Shown here: piece by piece, positions 1 through 10,625 of the stretch
How the letters are laid out: each line of letters starts with the position of its first letter
Numbering within the stretch: the first letter of the stretch is position 1
Assembly (NCBI GenBank): GCA_003838145.1
Contig: QYZZ01000033.1
Coordinates: 30,355 to 94,354, forward strand
DNA from: Tindallia sp. MSAO_Bac2
GTDB taxonomy: Bacteria; Bacillota; Clostridia; Peptostreptococcales; Tindalliaceae
Length of the DNA: 64,000 nucleotides
Reading direction: 5' to 3'
The notes under the pieces: generated by a model
Databases searched by the model: none
What the model saw: the letters and a program-made list of their open reading frames with translations, nothing else
Told to the model about the DNA's origin: nothing
Program-made: the position numbers and the translations under genes

Positions 1-531
1 TGTACTGTTAAAATCAATTCGGCGGACATTCTGAAGAAATTCATAGGCAACAGAATCTCGTTGAACCGCCACCAGTTTTTCTGCCAGGTCTGCAATGTTC
101 TCAACTTCATCAGCAGACTCTTTTGGAACAGCCAAGGCAATACTGGAAGAAAAATACGGTTCCGTAAATTCCATTTCCTGAGCATAACGAGCCTGATATG
201 TCATGCCAAGGATCATGTCAATGCGATTGTCTCTAAGCTGTGTCGCAGCCTCTTCATTGGACATGGGCAGCCAATGAATGGTGAAAAAGTTCCTTTCAGC
301 AATGTGCTCCAGCAGATTAACTGCAAAACCATCGTATCCGTCTCCATCACTGCTTTCAAGCTGAAAAGGAGGCATTTCCGGGTCAAAGGCAACACGAAAA
401 ACCGGTTGCTGTCGCCGGTCATAGAGGCTTCCCATACCTGCTTCAGCTTCATGGAAAGGTGTATAAATAAAAAGAAGTGTTATAGCCGCTAAAATCCACA
501 CAGCCAGCAGCCTTTCAACAAATTTCCTCAC
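1..531 (-). CDS. Solute-binding protein (SBP_bac_3-like) domain protein, C-terminus cut off by window edge
   Basis: Minus-strand frame opened by GTG at 531 with upstream GGGAG; reads MRKFVERLLAVWILAAITLLFIYTPFHEAEAGMGSLYDRRQQPVFRVAFDPEMPPFQLESSDGDGYDGFAVNLLEHIAERN..., a hydrophobic N-terminus followed by a type-3 SBP-like pattern. Not in the ORF track because of the GTG start and truncation. Confidence 0.7.
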   Translation of the reverse strand, partial: MRKFVERLLAVWILAAITLLFIYTPFHEAEAGMGSLYDRRQQPVFRVAFDPEMPPFQLESSDGDGYDGFAVNLLEHIAERNFFTIHWLPMSNEEAATQLRDNRIDMILGMTYQARYAQEMEFTEPYFSSSIALAVPKESADEVENIADLAEKLVAVQRDSVAYEFLQNVRRIDFNST

Positions 532-767
532 ATAATTCACTCCCGGTCTGTTTTTTCCTCTCAATTATTATATATCAACCAAATCTCCGTGAACAGTCAT
601 CCTTCACAGAGATATTTATCACCATAATTAGAAAAACCGGTTTTCATTAGCCCTTTTTCGGGTAAATGCATGATGATGGTGTACCCATATTGATGTTATT
701 GTTTCTTTTTTTCGTCTAAATAAAGGATTTTTACGCTCTGCAACGAATATATCATTGAGAGGAGGTT

Positions 768-2042
768 GTGTACAGCATGCCGCCGGAAAAAATGATAAAC
801 AACCAGTATTTAATTAAAGAGACCCTTCACCATGATGCCTTCCAAAAAATCTACCTGGCATCCGACGAGTTTACCGAATCCAAAACACCGGTATATATAA
901 CCGTTTTCAAAGATATGGATGCCGGCTCTCCTATCACCAATGCCTTTCTGGAGTATGAAAATGAGCTTAAAGAAATATTTGCCGATTTCTTTCTGCTGGA
1001 GGACGTTTTGTATACCGTTTCCCGTTGCTGTCCCGGAAAACCATTGACCAATTTTATTACCAATACTTATCTCAATACCTACGAAAAAGGGATGATCGTC
1101 AGCAGCTTTTTGAATCAGATCAACACACTTGAAACCTTACCTCTGATGCTGCGCTATGTTCTTTGCTCCTTTGGCAATATTTCTATCGTTGATCGCAGAA
1201 TGGTATGCTTCAACCATATACCATTCTTCTCACCTCAGGATTTAATTGTGACACACAAAGATTACCTGGAACGAATTGGCGATTTCATTCTGACGGTTTA
1301 CGGAAATTCCATCACTGCGGAACTGACTGCGGAAATATATGAGATGGAACCAGCCGTCGATTCCATTATCCGCAATTGCTACGACGGATCCTATGAATCT
1401 GTTGAAGATATTCAGAAAGATTTTAATCCGGTATACTTTCGGTCCCGCATGAGCCAGGATGAAGCGAGGCCATCAAAACAAGTCGGCCCCGTTGATGACA
1501 CACCGCTAAAAATGCCGGATCATCCTGATGCTCCCAGACGTTCCTTTTTATATTCCCGGGAAAAGAAAGAAGGCCGAAGATCGAGAAAGGCCAGAAAGAT
1601 TCAGCGCCTCGCCATATCCCTGGCCCTTATTCTCGTAGTCTTTTTTGTCGGTGTCTTTGGCATCAGCCGAATACTGACCCGTCCTCCAGCAGATCCTGAT
1701 CTACTGGGAGAAGAAGAGGTAACTCATGAGGAAAACGGAGATACGGATACGCCGGGAGATGCGGATGAAGAGTGGACTGATGAGTTGACTGAGGATCCCT
1801 CCGATCCGGATGAAATGCCGGATACCGTGCCGACAGAAGATCCTGTCTCCGAAGAGGAAGTTTCTGACCCGCCGGCTGCAGACGATCCGCCGGACCAATA
1901 TACCGTCCAGTCAGGAGATACTCTTTATAGCATCAGCCAGCGTATGTACGGTGACGGAAATCGCTATCCTGAAATCATGGAAGCCAACAACATCACTGAC
2001 CCAGCCAGCTTACGAGTGGGACAGGTGCTGCAAATACCCTAG
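768..2042 (+). CDS. Membrane protein: divergent kinase-like N-terminal domain, one TM, acidic linker, C-terminal LysM
   Basis: C-terminus [48 protein letters not shown] is a clear Lys[24 protein letters not shown]-terminus [38 protein letters not shown] resembles a kinase N-lobe. The true start may be a few codons in. Confidence 0.75.
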   Translation: MYSMPPEKMINNQYLIKETLHHDAFQKIYLASDEFTESKTPVYITVFKDMDAGSPITNAFLEYENELKEIFADFFLLEDVLYTVSRCCPGKPLTNFITNTYLNTYEKGMIVSSFLNQINTLETLPLMLRYVLCSFGNISIVDRRMVCFNHIPFFSPQDLIVTHKDYLERIGDFILTVYGNSITAELTAEIYEMEPAVDSIIRNCYDGSYESVEDIQKDFNPVYFRSRMSQDEARPSKQVGPVDDTPLKMPDHPDAPRRSFLYSREKKEGRRSRKARKIQRLAISLALILVVFFVGVFGISRILTRPPADPDLLGEEEVTHEENGDTDTPGDADEEWTDELTEDPSDPDEMPDTVPTEDPVSEEEVSDPPAADDPPDQYTVQSGDTLYSISQRMYGDGNRYPEIMEANNITDPASLRVGQVLQIP

Positions 2043-2068
2043 AGACTGCAAGACCCTTTGCACTTTAA

Positions 2069-2104
2069 AAAACCGCCGAATATAATCCTTCGGCGGTTTT
2101 GTTT
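2069..2104. terminator. Bidirectional rho-independent terminator
   Basis: AAAACCGCCGAA-TATAATCC-TTCGGCGGTTTT between converging genes. Confidence 0.85.
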
Positions 2105-2111
2105 CAGACCT

Positions 2112-4097
2112 CTATTTCAGCAATTCAAGTGCTGTCTGTGTTACTTTATCTACCGTAAGCCCAAATTTTTCGAATAAGACATTTCCCGGAGCTGAAGCAC
2201 CGAAGTGGTCCAGTCCAATAATTTTCCCATCCAGTCCTGTATACTTATACCACCCAAGAGTTGCACCTGCTTCCACAGCAACTCTTTTTCGAAGCTCCGG
2301 CGGCATTATTTTTTCCTTATATTCCTGCGGTTGTTTTTCAAACAGTTCCCAGGAGGGCATACTGATGACACGCGGATTGTATCCTTTATTCCTCAGCTCT
2401 TCAGCTGCACCCACAATCAGCTCCACTTCTGATCCGGTCGCCATCAGCAGGATATCCGGAGTACCACTTTCTGCCTCTTCAAGAATATATGCACCTTTCA
2501 AAGCTTCTTCACCAGTGTTTTCAAAAAGAGGTAATTTTTGCCTGGTCAGCACCAACGAAACCGGTGTTTCCTGGCTGCTCAGAGCCAGTTTCCAGCCCAT
2601 GGCGGTTTCCTTGCCGTCGGCAGGTCGGAAAACGATCATATTCGGCACACTTCTAAGGGCCATCAAATGCTCTATTGGCTGATGAGTAGGTCCATCCTCC
2701 CCTACTCCAATACTGTCATGGGTCAAAACATAGGTGAGGGGCACTCTCATTAATGAAGACAGACGCATTGCCGCCTTCATGTAGTCCGTAAAAACAAAGA
2801 AGGTCGCCACATAAGGCACCAGACCGCCATGGAGAGCCATACCATTACCTATTGCTGCCATAGCATGTTCACGGACACCAAATCGAAGATTGGATCCCTG
2901 TCGGTTTTCAGGCTGATAATCCTTCCGTTCCTTCATCAGAGTTTTATTAGAAGGAGCCAGATCTGCCGATCCACCCATCAGATTAGGAATTACTGCAGCC
3001 AACCGGTTAATGATTTCGCCGGATGCGCTGCGGGTTGCGTCCGGCTTGTCAAAGGTCCAGATGCTGTCATCTTCTAGAGCCTCAGCCACACCGGTATTTC
3101 CAAACCACTGATCCCACTCTTTTTCTTTGTCGGGATATTTGGAGAAGTACTCTTCCAGCATTATTTCCCAGGCAGCTTCACTTCTCAGACCTTTTGTTTC
3201 AGCAGCTTCCCTTATTTGCTCCATTTCAGGCGGCAGTACAAAGGGCTCTTCCTGCCAGTTGAGGAATTGTTTTGCTTCTGCCAGATTTTCAGCACCCAGT
3301 GGTTCACCGTGGGCAGATGCGGTTCCCTGCTTTGCCGGAGATCCGTAGCCGATTTCTGTCACCACTTCTATAAGAGAAGGTCGATTTTGATCATCCTTTG
3401 CTGTTTCCAGAGCTTCCTGAACGGCTCCGATGTCATTGCCATCTTTCACCTGAATTACCTGCCATCCATAGGCTTCATATCTTTTCTTTACATCTTCCCG
3501 AAAGGCCAGAGACGTATTACCTTCGATGGATATCTCATTGGAATCATAAAGGACAATCAGCTTTCCAAGACCCAGTGTCCCCGCAAGGGAAGAAGCTTCT
3601 GCAGATATACCTTCCATCATGCAGCCATCCCCAGCAAGAACGTAGGTATAATGATCCACTACCGGATAGTTTTCTTTGTTGAACTGTTCAGCAAGTCTGG
3701 ATTCTGCTATTGCCATACCAACTCCATTGGCTATCCCCTGTCCAAGAGGTCCGGTGGTGGTTTCTACTCCTGTGGTATGACCATACTCCGGATGACCCGG
3801 GGTTTGGCTGTCCCATTGCCGAAACTGTTTTATTTCTTCAATGTTCAGGCTGTATCCGAAAAGATGAAGCAATGAATACAGCAACATACTGCCATGACCG
3901 GCAGACAGAATAAATCGGTCTCTGTTTTTCCATACCGGATTTTTGGGGTTATGCTTCATTACCCGGCTCCACAGCGTATAGGCCATTGGAGCAGCACCCA
4001 TTGGCAGTCCGGGATGCCCGGACTTTGCTTTCTCAACGGCTTCAGCCGACAACATTCTGATTGAGTTTACCGCCAGCTGATCCATATTTTTTTCCAT
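2112..4097 (-). CDS. tkt: Transketolase
   Basis: Full-length 661 aa; [52 protein letters not shown] motifs. Confidence 0.97.
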   Translation of the reverse strand: MEKNMDQLAVNSIRMLSAEAVEKAKSGHPGLPMGAAPMAYTLWSRVMKHNPKNPVWKNRDRFILSAGHGSMLLYSLLHLFGYSLNIEEIKQFRQWDSQTPGHPEYGHTTGVETTTGPLGQGIANGVGMAIAESRLAEQFNKENYPVVDHYTYVLAGDGCMMEGISAEASSLAGTLGLGKLIVLYDSNEISIEGNTSLAFREDVKKRYEAYGWQVIQVKDGNDIGAVQEALETAKDDQNRPSLIEVVTEIGYGSPAKQGTASAHGEPLGAENLAEAKQFLNWQEEPFVLPPEMEQIREAAETKGLRSEAAWEIMLEEYFSKYPDKEKEWDQWFGNTGVAEALEDDSIWTFDKPDATRSASGEIINRLAAVIPNLMGGSADLAPSNKTLMKERKDYQPENRQGSNLRFGVREHAMAAIGNGMALHGGLVPYVATFFVFTDYMKAAMRLSSLMRVPLTYVLTHDSIGVGEDGPTHQPIEHLMALRSVPNMIVFRPADGKETAMGWKLALSSQETPVSLVLTRQKLPLFENTGEEALKGAYILEEAESGTPDILLMATGSEVELIVGAAEELRNKGYNPRVISMPSWELFEKQPQEYKEKIMPPELRKRVAVEAGATLGWYKYTGLDGKIIGLDHFGASAPGNVLFEKFGLTVDKVTQTALELLK

Positions 4098-4169
4098 TGA
4101 ATAATGCCTCCTCTGTTTTCCCTGTCCTCGATCCTGTTACGTCGCTTCATTGTACCATGTTTTAGCAGA

Positions 4170-5126
4170 TCATAAAAGTCCGTCCACTATATCACTGTAA
4201 CCTGGAATTCCTGCCAAACCCTCAGAATGCGCTATCGCATTCATGATGGCTTTTTCCACTGCCTGCATCCCCAGCAATCCAACCAGATTTATATCGGCTT
4301 CAACTTCATTTGAACACATTGCAAAAATTGTATCCCCGTCCACCATGGTGTGACTCGGTCTGATGACCCGTGCCAGTCCGTCCTGAGCCATAGAGGCAAT
4401 TTTAGTGGCCTGGTTTTTATTAAGGTCAGCATTGGTCATCACAACACCAATAGTAGTATTACCATCAAAAGATATTTTACCTTGTATGCCATCTTTTATC
4501 ATTGTCGCCTCAGTTCCGACGCAGGATTTTCCATCCTCTGAACGCAATCCGGCCATTATTTTTCCGGTCTCCGGATTAACAACATCGCCCATTGCATTAA
4601 CAACCATCAGAGCACTCACCTTAAGCTCTCCTACTTCGATTGTGCAATAGCCTGCTCCACCCTTCATCGCACGGTCATATCCTTTAAGCTTGCCTACAGT
4701 AGCTCCGGCACCGGCACCCACGCTGCCTGTGATCAGGTTAACCTTCTTTGCATTTATGCACGCATTATATCCCATTTCTGCATCAGGTCTGATATCAGCA
4801 CTTCCCACAGGGAGGTCAAACAACACGGCACTGCTTACGATTGGCACCCTGGCAACTTTTACATCAAATCCAAATCCTTTTTCTTCCAGGTATTTCATCA
4901 CGCCGCCAGCTGCATCCAGCCCAAAAGCACTTCCGCCAGCCAGGATCACTGCATGGGCTTTTTCCACCAGATTAACCGGATTCAGCAAGTCAGTTTCACG
5001 GGTTCCAGGAGCACCTCCCCGAACATCCACCCCGGTGACGGCACCTTCCGGAAACATGACTACGGTGCAACCCGTCGCTGCATGAACATCTTCACAATGA
5101 CCAATTTGAAATCCGTCAATAATTTT
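4170..5126 (-). CDS. P1 (S58/DmpA-like) family peptidase
   Basis: GGSAFGLDAAGGVMKYLEEKG, GAGAGATVGK and GNTTIGVVMTNADLNK motifs; start at MKIIDGFQIGH preferred over the longer ORF (5144). Confidence 0.88.
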   Translation of the reverse strand, partial: KIIDGFQIGHCEDVHAATGCTVVMFPEGAVTGVDVRGGAPGTRETDLLNPVNLVEKAHAVILAGGSAFGLDAAGGVMKYLEEKGFGFDVKVARVPIVSSAVLFDLPVGSADIRPDAEMGYNACINAKKVNLITGSVGAGAGATVGKLKGYDRAMKGGAGYCTIEVGELKVSALMVVNAMGDVVNPETGKIMAGLRSEDGKSCVGTEATMIKDGIQGKISFDGNTTIGVVMTNADLNKNQATKIASMAQDGLARVIRPSHTMVDGDTIFAMCSNEVEADINLVGLLGMQAVEKAIMNAIAHSEGLAGIPGYSDIVDGLL

Positions 5127-5218
5127 CATAGATATTTCTCTCATAGCAGACCCTCTTTTTTATGGTATAGGAAATAGCAAGAACTTCGTTATCTGTTATC
5201 AGTCATCAATTCTTACTT

Positions 5219-5259
5219 ACAATAGACGCGTAGCGTCTTTGTTCATATCGTGGTACAAT
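5219..5259 (+). promoter_or_regulatory. Putative panC promoter: palindrome (AGACGC-GTA-GCGTCT) upstream of an extended -10 (TGG-TACAAT)
   Basis: Sequence ACAATAGACGCGTAGCGTCTTTGTTC followed by TGGTACAAT; near-identical motif lies upstream of the raiA RNA. Confidence 0.5.
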
Positions 5260-5312
5260 GATTCTTTAGAAGCTAAATTAAACGATAGAACAATGCAGTG
5301 GAGGGGTTTAAA

Positions 5313-6158
5313 TTGAAAACAATTCACAGTCTGAAGGAAATGCAGGAATATACCGCACTTCAACGGGCCGAAGGCAAAACCGTGGGGCTGGTGCCAACTA
5401 TGGGTGCATTGCACGAAGGTCACCTGTCTTTAATCCACGCCGCCCGTAAAGAAAACGACCGGGTCGTTGTCAGTATCTTTGTTAATCCCACTCAGTTTGG
5501 TGTCAACGAAGATTTTGATCAATATCCAAGAGACCTGGAAACCGATTCAAAGTTGGCTGAAAAAGCGGGGGCAGATATAATATTTAATCCTGAAGCCAAG
5601 GATATGTATCCTACTGATATAAGTACTTCCATAAAGATGGGATCCATTGCCGAAGGTTTGTGCGGCCGTTACCGGCCCGGACACTTTGATGGCGTGGCCA
5701 TTGTGGTGAACAAGTTGTTTAACCTGGTCAATCCCCACCGTGCCTACTTTGGCCAGAAGGATGCACAGCAGGTTCAGGTGATCCGACAAATGGTTCAAGA
5801 CCTTAATATGGAAGTCGAGATTGTTTCCTGCCCTATCATCCGTGAGTCAGACGGTCTTGCCATGAGCTCCAGAAATATATATCTCAGCGAAGATGAACGA
5901 GATTCCGCCAGACTGCTGAACCAGGCTCTGGAGGAGGGAAGAACTTTTATTGAAAAAGGTCACCGGGATCCTGAGGAGCTTCGTCAGCTTATTCAAAAAC
6001 TGCTCCAGTCTGATCCAAGGCTTCAGGTTCAATATATCGAGATTGTTCACCCCTCCACACTTCAGCCACTTCAGTTTCTGCAAAAGCCGGTAATGATCGC
6101 CCTGGCTGTTCATATTGGCAAAACACGGTTAATTGATAACATTATCATTGAAGAATAA
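5313..6158 (+). CDS. panC: Pantoate--beta-alanine ligase
   Basis: GLVPTMGALHEGHLSLI, VSIFVNPTQF, YFGQKDAQQ. TTG start at 5313 fits GGAGGGG; the track's GTG 5298 overlaps the RBS. Confidence 0.96.
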   Translation: MKTIHSLKEMQEYTALQRAEGKTVGLVPTMGALHEGHLSLIHAARKENDRVVVSIFVNPTQFGVNEDFDQYPRDLETDSKLAEKAGADIIFNPEAKDMYPTDISTSIKMGSIAEGLCGRYRPGHFDGVAIVVNKLFNLVNPHRAYFGQKDAQQVQVIRQMVQDLNMEVEIVSCPIIRESDGLAMSSRNIYLSEDERDSARLLNQALEEGRTFIEKGHRDPEELRQLIQKLLQSDPRLQVQYIEIVHPSTLQPLQFLQKPVMIALAVHIGKTRLIDNIIIEE

Positions 6159-6167
6159 AGCCGCTCT

Positions 6168-7421
6168 TTACCTCAGACCGATATCCCTGCGGTAGGTTTT
6201 ACCTTCAAAGCGGATCCGATCCACTACTGCGTAGGCTTTGTCACGTGCTTCGTGGACGTCTTTTCCCATGGCTGTAACGCCCAGAACCCGGCCGCCGGCC
6301 GTCACTGTTTCATTATTTTTCTTAGCTGTGCCGGCATGAAAAACAATAACTCCTTCAGGAATTCCTTCCAGCCCATGGATAGGGATTCCTTTTTCGTAAG
6401 AACCGGGGTAACCACCGGATGCCAGCACTACGCACACAACGGTTTCTTCTTTCCATTCCAGTTTCAGCTTTGCCAGATTTCTATTCAACAGATGGTTAAA
6501 AACCATGCACAAATCGTTCTTCATTCGAGGCAATACCACCTGGGTTTCCGGGTCCCCAAAGCGTACATTGTATTCCAGTACCTTAGCGCTCTCTTCCGTA
6601 ATCATCAGTCCGATAAAAAGAATCCCGCGAAAGTCCATTTTTTCTTTCTGAATACCCCTTAAGGTTGGCTGCAGGATTTTTTTCTCGACTTCCTTCGCCA
6701 TGGACTCCGTGTAAACCCTGTTGGGAGAGTAGGTTCCCATGCCACCTGTATTGGGCCCGGTGTCATTATCGCCAATCTGCTTATGGTCCTGAGAGCTTGC
6801 CATCGGCAAAATTGTTTCGCCATCCACAAAGCAAAGCACAGAGGTTTCTGTTCCTTCCAGAAACTCTTCCAATACCAGATGATTTCCGGCATCACCAAAC
6901 ACTTTATGCTCCAGAATATCGTCAATGGCCTGTAATGCTTCTTCTTCCTTCTGACATATCAATACGCCTTTTCCAGCTGCCAGACCATCTGCCTTTATCA
7001 CCACCGGATAGGAAAAATCCTTCAACTTTTCCCTGGCTTCCTCTCCGTCGTAAGCAACCTCGTATCGTCCGGTTGGAATCTCATATTTTTCCATAAATGC
7101 CTTGGCAAAGGATTTGCTGCCTTCCAGGCGTGCAGCGGCTTTATCCGGTCCTACAATTTGCAGCCCCGCTTCCCGGAACTCATCAACAATTCCTGCTACC
7201 AATGGCACTTCCGGGCCCACTATTGTTAGTTCTATCTGCTTGTCCAGGGCAAAATCTTTTAGCTTTCCGATTTCATCCGGCTGAATATGAACGCATTCCG
7301 CCAGCTCTCCAATGCCCGGATTTCCCGGAGCGCAGTAAATTCGGCCTGCTGCAGAACATTGCTTCAGTTTCCAGACAAGGGTATGTTCCCGGCCGCCATT
7401 TCCTATTACCAGTATTTTCAT
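6168..7421 (-). CDS. purD: Phosphoribosylamine--glycine ligase
   Basis: MKILVIGNGGREHTLVWKL, GPNTGGMGTYSPN. Confidence 0.97.
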   Translation of the reverse strand: MKILVIGNGGREHTLVWKLKQCSAAGRIYCAPGNPGIGELAECVHIQPDEIGKLKDFALDKQIELTIVGPEVPLVAGIVDEFREAGLQIVGPDKAAARLEGSKSFAKAFMEKYEIPTGRYEVAYDGEEAREKLKDFSYPVVIKADGLAAGKGVLICQKEEEALQAIDDILEHKVFGDAGNHLVLEEFLEGTETSVLCFVDGETILPMASSQDHKQIGDNDTGPNTGGMGTYSPNRVYTESMAKEVEKKILQPTLRGIQKEKMDFRGILFIGLMITEESAKVLEYNVRFGDPETQVVLPRMKNDLCMVFNHLLNRNLAKLKLEWKEETVVCVVLASGGYPGSYEKGIPIHGLEGIPEGVIVFHAGTAKKNNETVTAGGRVLGVTAMGKDVHEARDKAYAVVDRIRFEGKTYRRDIGLR

Positions 7422-7433
7422 CCCAATCAGCTC

Positions 7434-8966
7434 CTAATGTTTGAAATGTCTCATTCCTGTAAAAACCATACTGACACCGGCCTGGTTGCAAGCGTCTACT
7501 GAATCCTGATCCCGATTGGATCCTCCGGGCTGAATAATAGCGGTAATTCCCGCTTTATAAGCTTCTTCAACGCAGTCAGGAAACGGGAAGAAAGCATCGG
7601 ATGCCATAACGGCTCCTTCTACATTATGAGAGGTGTTTTTCAACGCATTTTGCAATGCCCAGATTCGGCTTGTCTGACCAGGTCCCACTGCCAGGGATTG
7701 CTGGTCTTTAACAATAACGATGGCGTTGGACTTTACATGCTTTACAATTTTCCAGGCAAACAAAAGATCCTTTTCTTCTCTATCAGTAGGTTTTTTATCT
7801 GTCTTAACTTCCATTTTATCCAGTAGTTTTTCATCCGAATCCTGAATAAGCAGTCCACCGGCAACCCGTTTCATATCCATGGACTCTTTTGGCAAGTCTT
7901 CGATTTCCGGAATTTCAAGCAATCGGATGTTCGGTTTTTGAGCCAGTATTTCCAGCGCCTCCGGTGAAAATGAAGGTGCGATAATGACTTCCAGAAATAT
8001 TTCTGCCATTTTCGCCGCCGCAGCCCCGTTCAGGCAACGGTTTACCGCCACTATTCCACCAAAAATCGATAATGGGTCTGATTCAAAGGCTTTTTGATAT
8101 GCCTCATCAATGGTTTCTGCCGATGCTACTCCACAGGGGTTTGTGTGCTTCACCGCTACTGCTGTTGGCGCTTCAAATTCCTGTAATAAACTCAGGGTTT
8201 CCGCAGCATCATTGATATTGTTAAAAGACAACTCTTTTCCCTGCAGCTGTCTGGATGCCGGTAATGTTCCTGCTGCCGGGTCAACTTCCCGGTAAAAAGC
8301 AGCCTGCTGATGCGGGTTTTCTCCATAACGAAGGTCCTGCACTTTTTCAAAGGTCATTGTCCTGGTTTTTGCGAATTTTTCAGGATCATCCTTTGACAGA
8401 TATCCGGCAATCAACGTATCATAATGGCTTGTCAGTTGAAAAACCTTGGCTGCCAGCTTTTTTCGCGTGTTCAGTGTGGTGTTCCCTGTTTCATTAATTT
8501 CTGCAAGGATTTTTTCGTAATCTTCCGGATCCACTACAACCGTAACATCTTCATGGTTTTTAGCTGCTGAACGCAGCATGGCAGGGCCACCAATGTCAAT
8601 TTGCTCCACTACATCCTGAAAGGATGTGTCTTTCTTAAGCATGGTTTCTTTGAATGGGTAAAGATTGATGATCACCAGATCTATGGCTTCAATTTTCTGT
8701 TCCTCCAAAGTCTGCATATGTTCAGGTATGGCTCTCCTTGCCAGCAGCCCTCCATGAATGGAAGGATGCAGGGTTTTAACCCGGCCATCAAGACACTCGG
8801 GAAAGCCTGTTATTTCCGATACTTCTTTTACAGGAATTCCATGGTCCGCCAGGATTTTTGCTGTTCCACCTGTGGAAACAATTTCTATTCCCAGCTGGTG
8901 AAGTTCCAACCCCAGCTCTTTAATTCCATTTTTATCTGAAACACTAATCAGCGCTCTCTTTATCAT
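7434..8966 (-). CDS. purH: Bifunctional AICAR transformylase/IMP cyclohydrolase
   Basis: [49 protein letters not shown]. Confidence 0.97.
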   Translation of the reverse strand: MIKRALISVSDKNGIKELGLELHQLGIEIVSTGGTAKILADHGIPVKEVSEITGFPECLDGRVKTLHPSIHGGLLARRAIPEHMQTLEEQKIEAIDLVIINLYPFKETMLKKDTSFQDVVEQIDIGGPAMLRSAAKNHEDVTVVVDPEDYEKILAEINETGNTTLNTRKKLAAKVFQLTSHYDTLIAGYLSKDDPEKFAKTRTMTFEKVQDLRYGENPHQQAAFYREVDPAAGTLPASRQLQGKELSFNNINDAAETLSLLQEFEAPTAVAVKHTNPCGVASAETIDEAYQKAFESDPLSIFGGIVAVNRCLNGAAAAKMAEIFLEVIIAPSFSPEALEILAQKPNIRLLEIPEIEDLPKESMDMKRVAGGLLIQDSDEKLLDKMEVKTDKKPTDREEKDLLFAWKIVKHVKSNAIVIVKDQQSLAVGPGQTSRIWALQNALKNTSHNVEGAVMASDAFFPFPDCVEEAYKAGITAIIQPGGSNRDQDSVDACNQAGVSMVFTGMRHFKH

Positions 8967-8967
8967 T

Positions 8968-9600
8968 TTACATCACCTCTTCCTTTATGATTACCCGTCC
9001 ATTTTCAACGGAAAGCTGGCGGCGGACAAATAGGTCCACTGCCTTCGGCAGTATTTGATGCTCGATTTTTAAAACTTTTTTGCTTATTTCCTCCGGGCTT
9101 TCTTTACCCGTCAGTTTAACTGCCTCCTGCATAATGATGGGCCCTTCATCCATCCCTTCGTTAACAAAATGAACCGTCGCACCCGTCAGTTTAACGCCCC
9201 GCCGATATACAGCCTGATGCACTTTTTCACCGTAATAACCAGCGCCGGCAAAAGCCGGAATCAAAGAAGGATGCACGTTAATAATCCTGTTTTCATAAGC
9301 TTTTACAACAGCTTCGGGTATTTTTCTGATGAAACCGGCCAATACGACCAAAGATATTTTTTCCTCAGCCAGCCATTCCAGCATTATTTCTTCCTCCGAT
9401 TTTTTCTGTCCATGAATTTCTGAAAGACATTTTACCGGGATCCCGGCATTTTCAGCTCTTTTAATGCCATAAGCATCCTTTCGGCTTGAAATCACCAGGC
9501 ATATATCAATTTTAAGTTTGTCAGCATCAACCGCATCCATTAATGCCTGAAGATTAGTGCCGCCTCCTGAAATCAATACTGCTACTCTGACAGGCTGCAT
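8968..9600 (-). CDS. purN: Phosphoribosylglycinamide formyltransferase
   Basis: [46 protein letters not shown]. Confidence 0.96.
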   Translation of the reverse strand: MQPVRVAVLISGGGTNLQALMDAVDADKLKIDICLVISSRKDAYGIKRAENAGIPVKCLSEIHGQKKSEEEIMLEWLAEEKISLVVLAGFIRKIPEAVVKAYENRIINVHPSLIPAFAGAGYYGEKVHQAVYRRGVKLTGATVHFVNEGMDEGPIIMQEAVKLTGKESPEEISKKVLKIEHQILPKAVDLFVRRQLSVENGRVIIKEEVM

Positions 9601-10625
9601 AGCTTCACCTGTCCATTTCCTTCTGTAACTTCACCAATTTCCCAGGCTGACTGTTGATGATCCGAAAGTATCTTTAATGCTTTTTCCTTTTCATCCGGCG
9701 ATACGATCATCATCATACCAATTCCCATGTTAAAGGTTCCAAATAAAACATCTTCTTCCAAGGGTCCTTCTTCTTCCAACAACTTAAAAATCGGCGGAAC
9801 AGTCCAGCTCTCCAGCCAGATGGATGCAGCGGTACCTTCAGGCAGTGTTCTGGGAAGATTTTCATAAAATCCGCCACCGGTTATATGCGCCAATCCTTTG
9901 ATGGTAACCTGATTCATCAGATCCATCACCGGTTTTACGTAGAGTGCTGTCGGTGTCAGCAATTCTTCTCCCAGGCTTTTTCCATCATCGCCAAAGGCTT
10001 CCTGAAGATCCATCTTTTCTTTTTCCAGTAAAATTTTCCGAACCAGAGAAAATCCGTTGCTGTGCAATCCGGAAGAAGCCATACCGATGATCGCATCCCC
10101 GGGTTTTATAGCATCTCCGTTTATTAACTTTTTCCGGTCTACCATTCCCACTGCAAAACCAGCCAAATCATATTCACCTTCACTGTAAAAACCTGGCATT
10201 TCTGCTGTTTCACCACCTACCAGGGCACAACCGGAAGCCTGGCAGGCCCGGGCAATACCTTCCACAATATTGGCAGCTTTTTCCGCTTCAAGCTTACCCG
10301 TTGCCAGATAATCAAGGAAAAAAAGCGGCTTTGCACCATGACAGAGTATATCGTTGATGCACATGGCTACACAATCCTGTCCGATGGTATCATGACGGTC
10401 CATCAGAAAAGCCAGTTTTAGTTTTGTACCAACTCCATCTGTTCCGGAAACCAGAACTGGTTGGTCTACATTGGTTAAGTCCGGCTGAACCATGGACCCA
10501 AAGCTGCCAAGTCCCTGCAGCACTTCCGGCGTCATGGTTTTTTGCACCGCCTTTTTCATCAGCTCCACGCTGCGCTGTCCTTCCTGAACATCCACACCCG
10601 CGGATTCATAGGTCATTTTTTCCAT
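9582..10625 (-). CDS. purM: Phosphoribosylformylglycinamidine cyclo-ligase
   Basis: YESAGVDVQEGQRSVELMK, GTDGVGTKLKLA, GGETAEMPGFY. Confidence 0.97.
   Translation of the reverse strand: MEKMTYESAGVDVQEGQRSVELMKKAVQKTMTPEVLQGLGSFGSMVQPDLTNVDQPVLVSGTDGVGTKLKLAFLMDRHDTIGQDCVAMCINDILCHGAKPLFFLDYLATGKLEAEKAANIVEGIARACQASGCALVGGETAEMPGFYSEGEYDLAGFAVGMVDRKKLINGDAIKPGDAIIGMASSGLHSNGFSLVRKILLEKEKMDLQEAFGDDGKSLGEELLTPTALYVKPVMDLMNQVTIKGLAHITGGGFYENLPRTLPEGTAASIWLESWTVPPIFKLLEEEGPLEEDVLFGTFNMGIGMMMIVSPDEKEKALKILSDHQQSAWEIGEVTEGNGQVKLCSLSE

Noticed and set aside
61-492. 143-aa plus-strand ORF and 79-aa minus ORF (213-452)
   Set aside because: Shadows of the GTG-initiated, truncated minus-strand solute-binding protein, which explains the conserved-looking frame.
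3216-3875. 219-aa plus-strand ORF
   Set aside because: Antisense shadow inside tkt.
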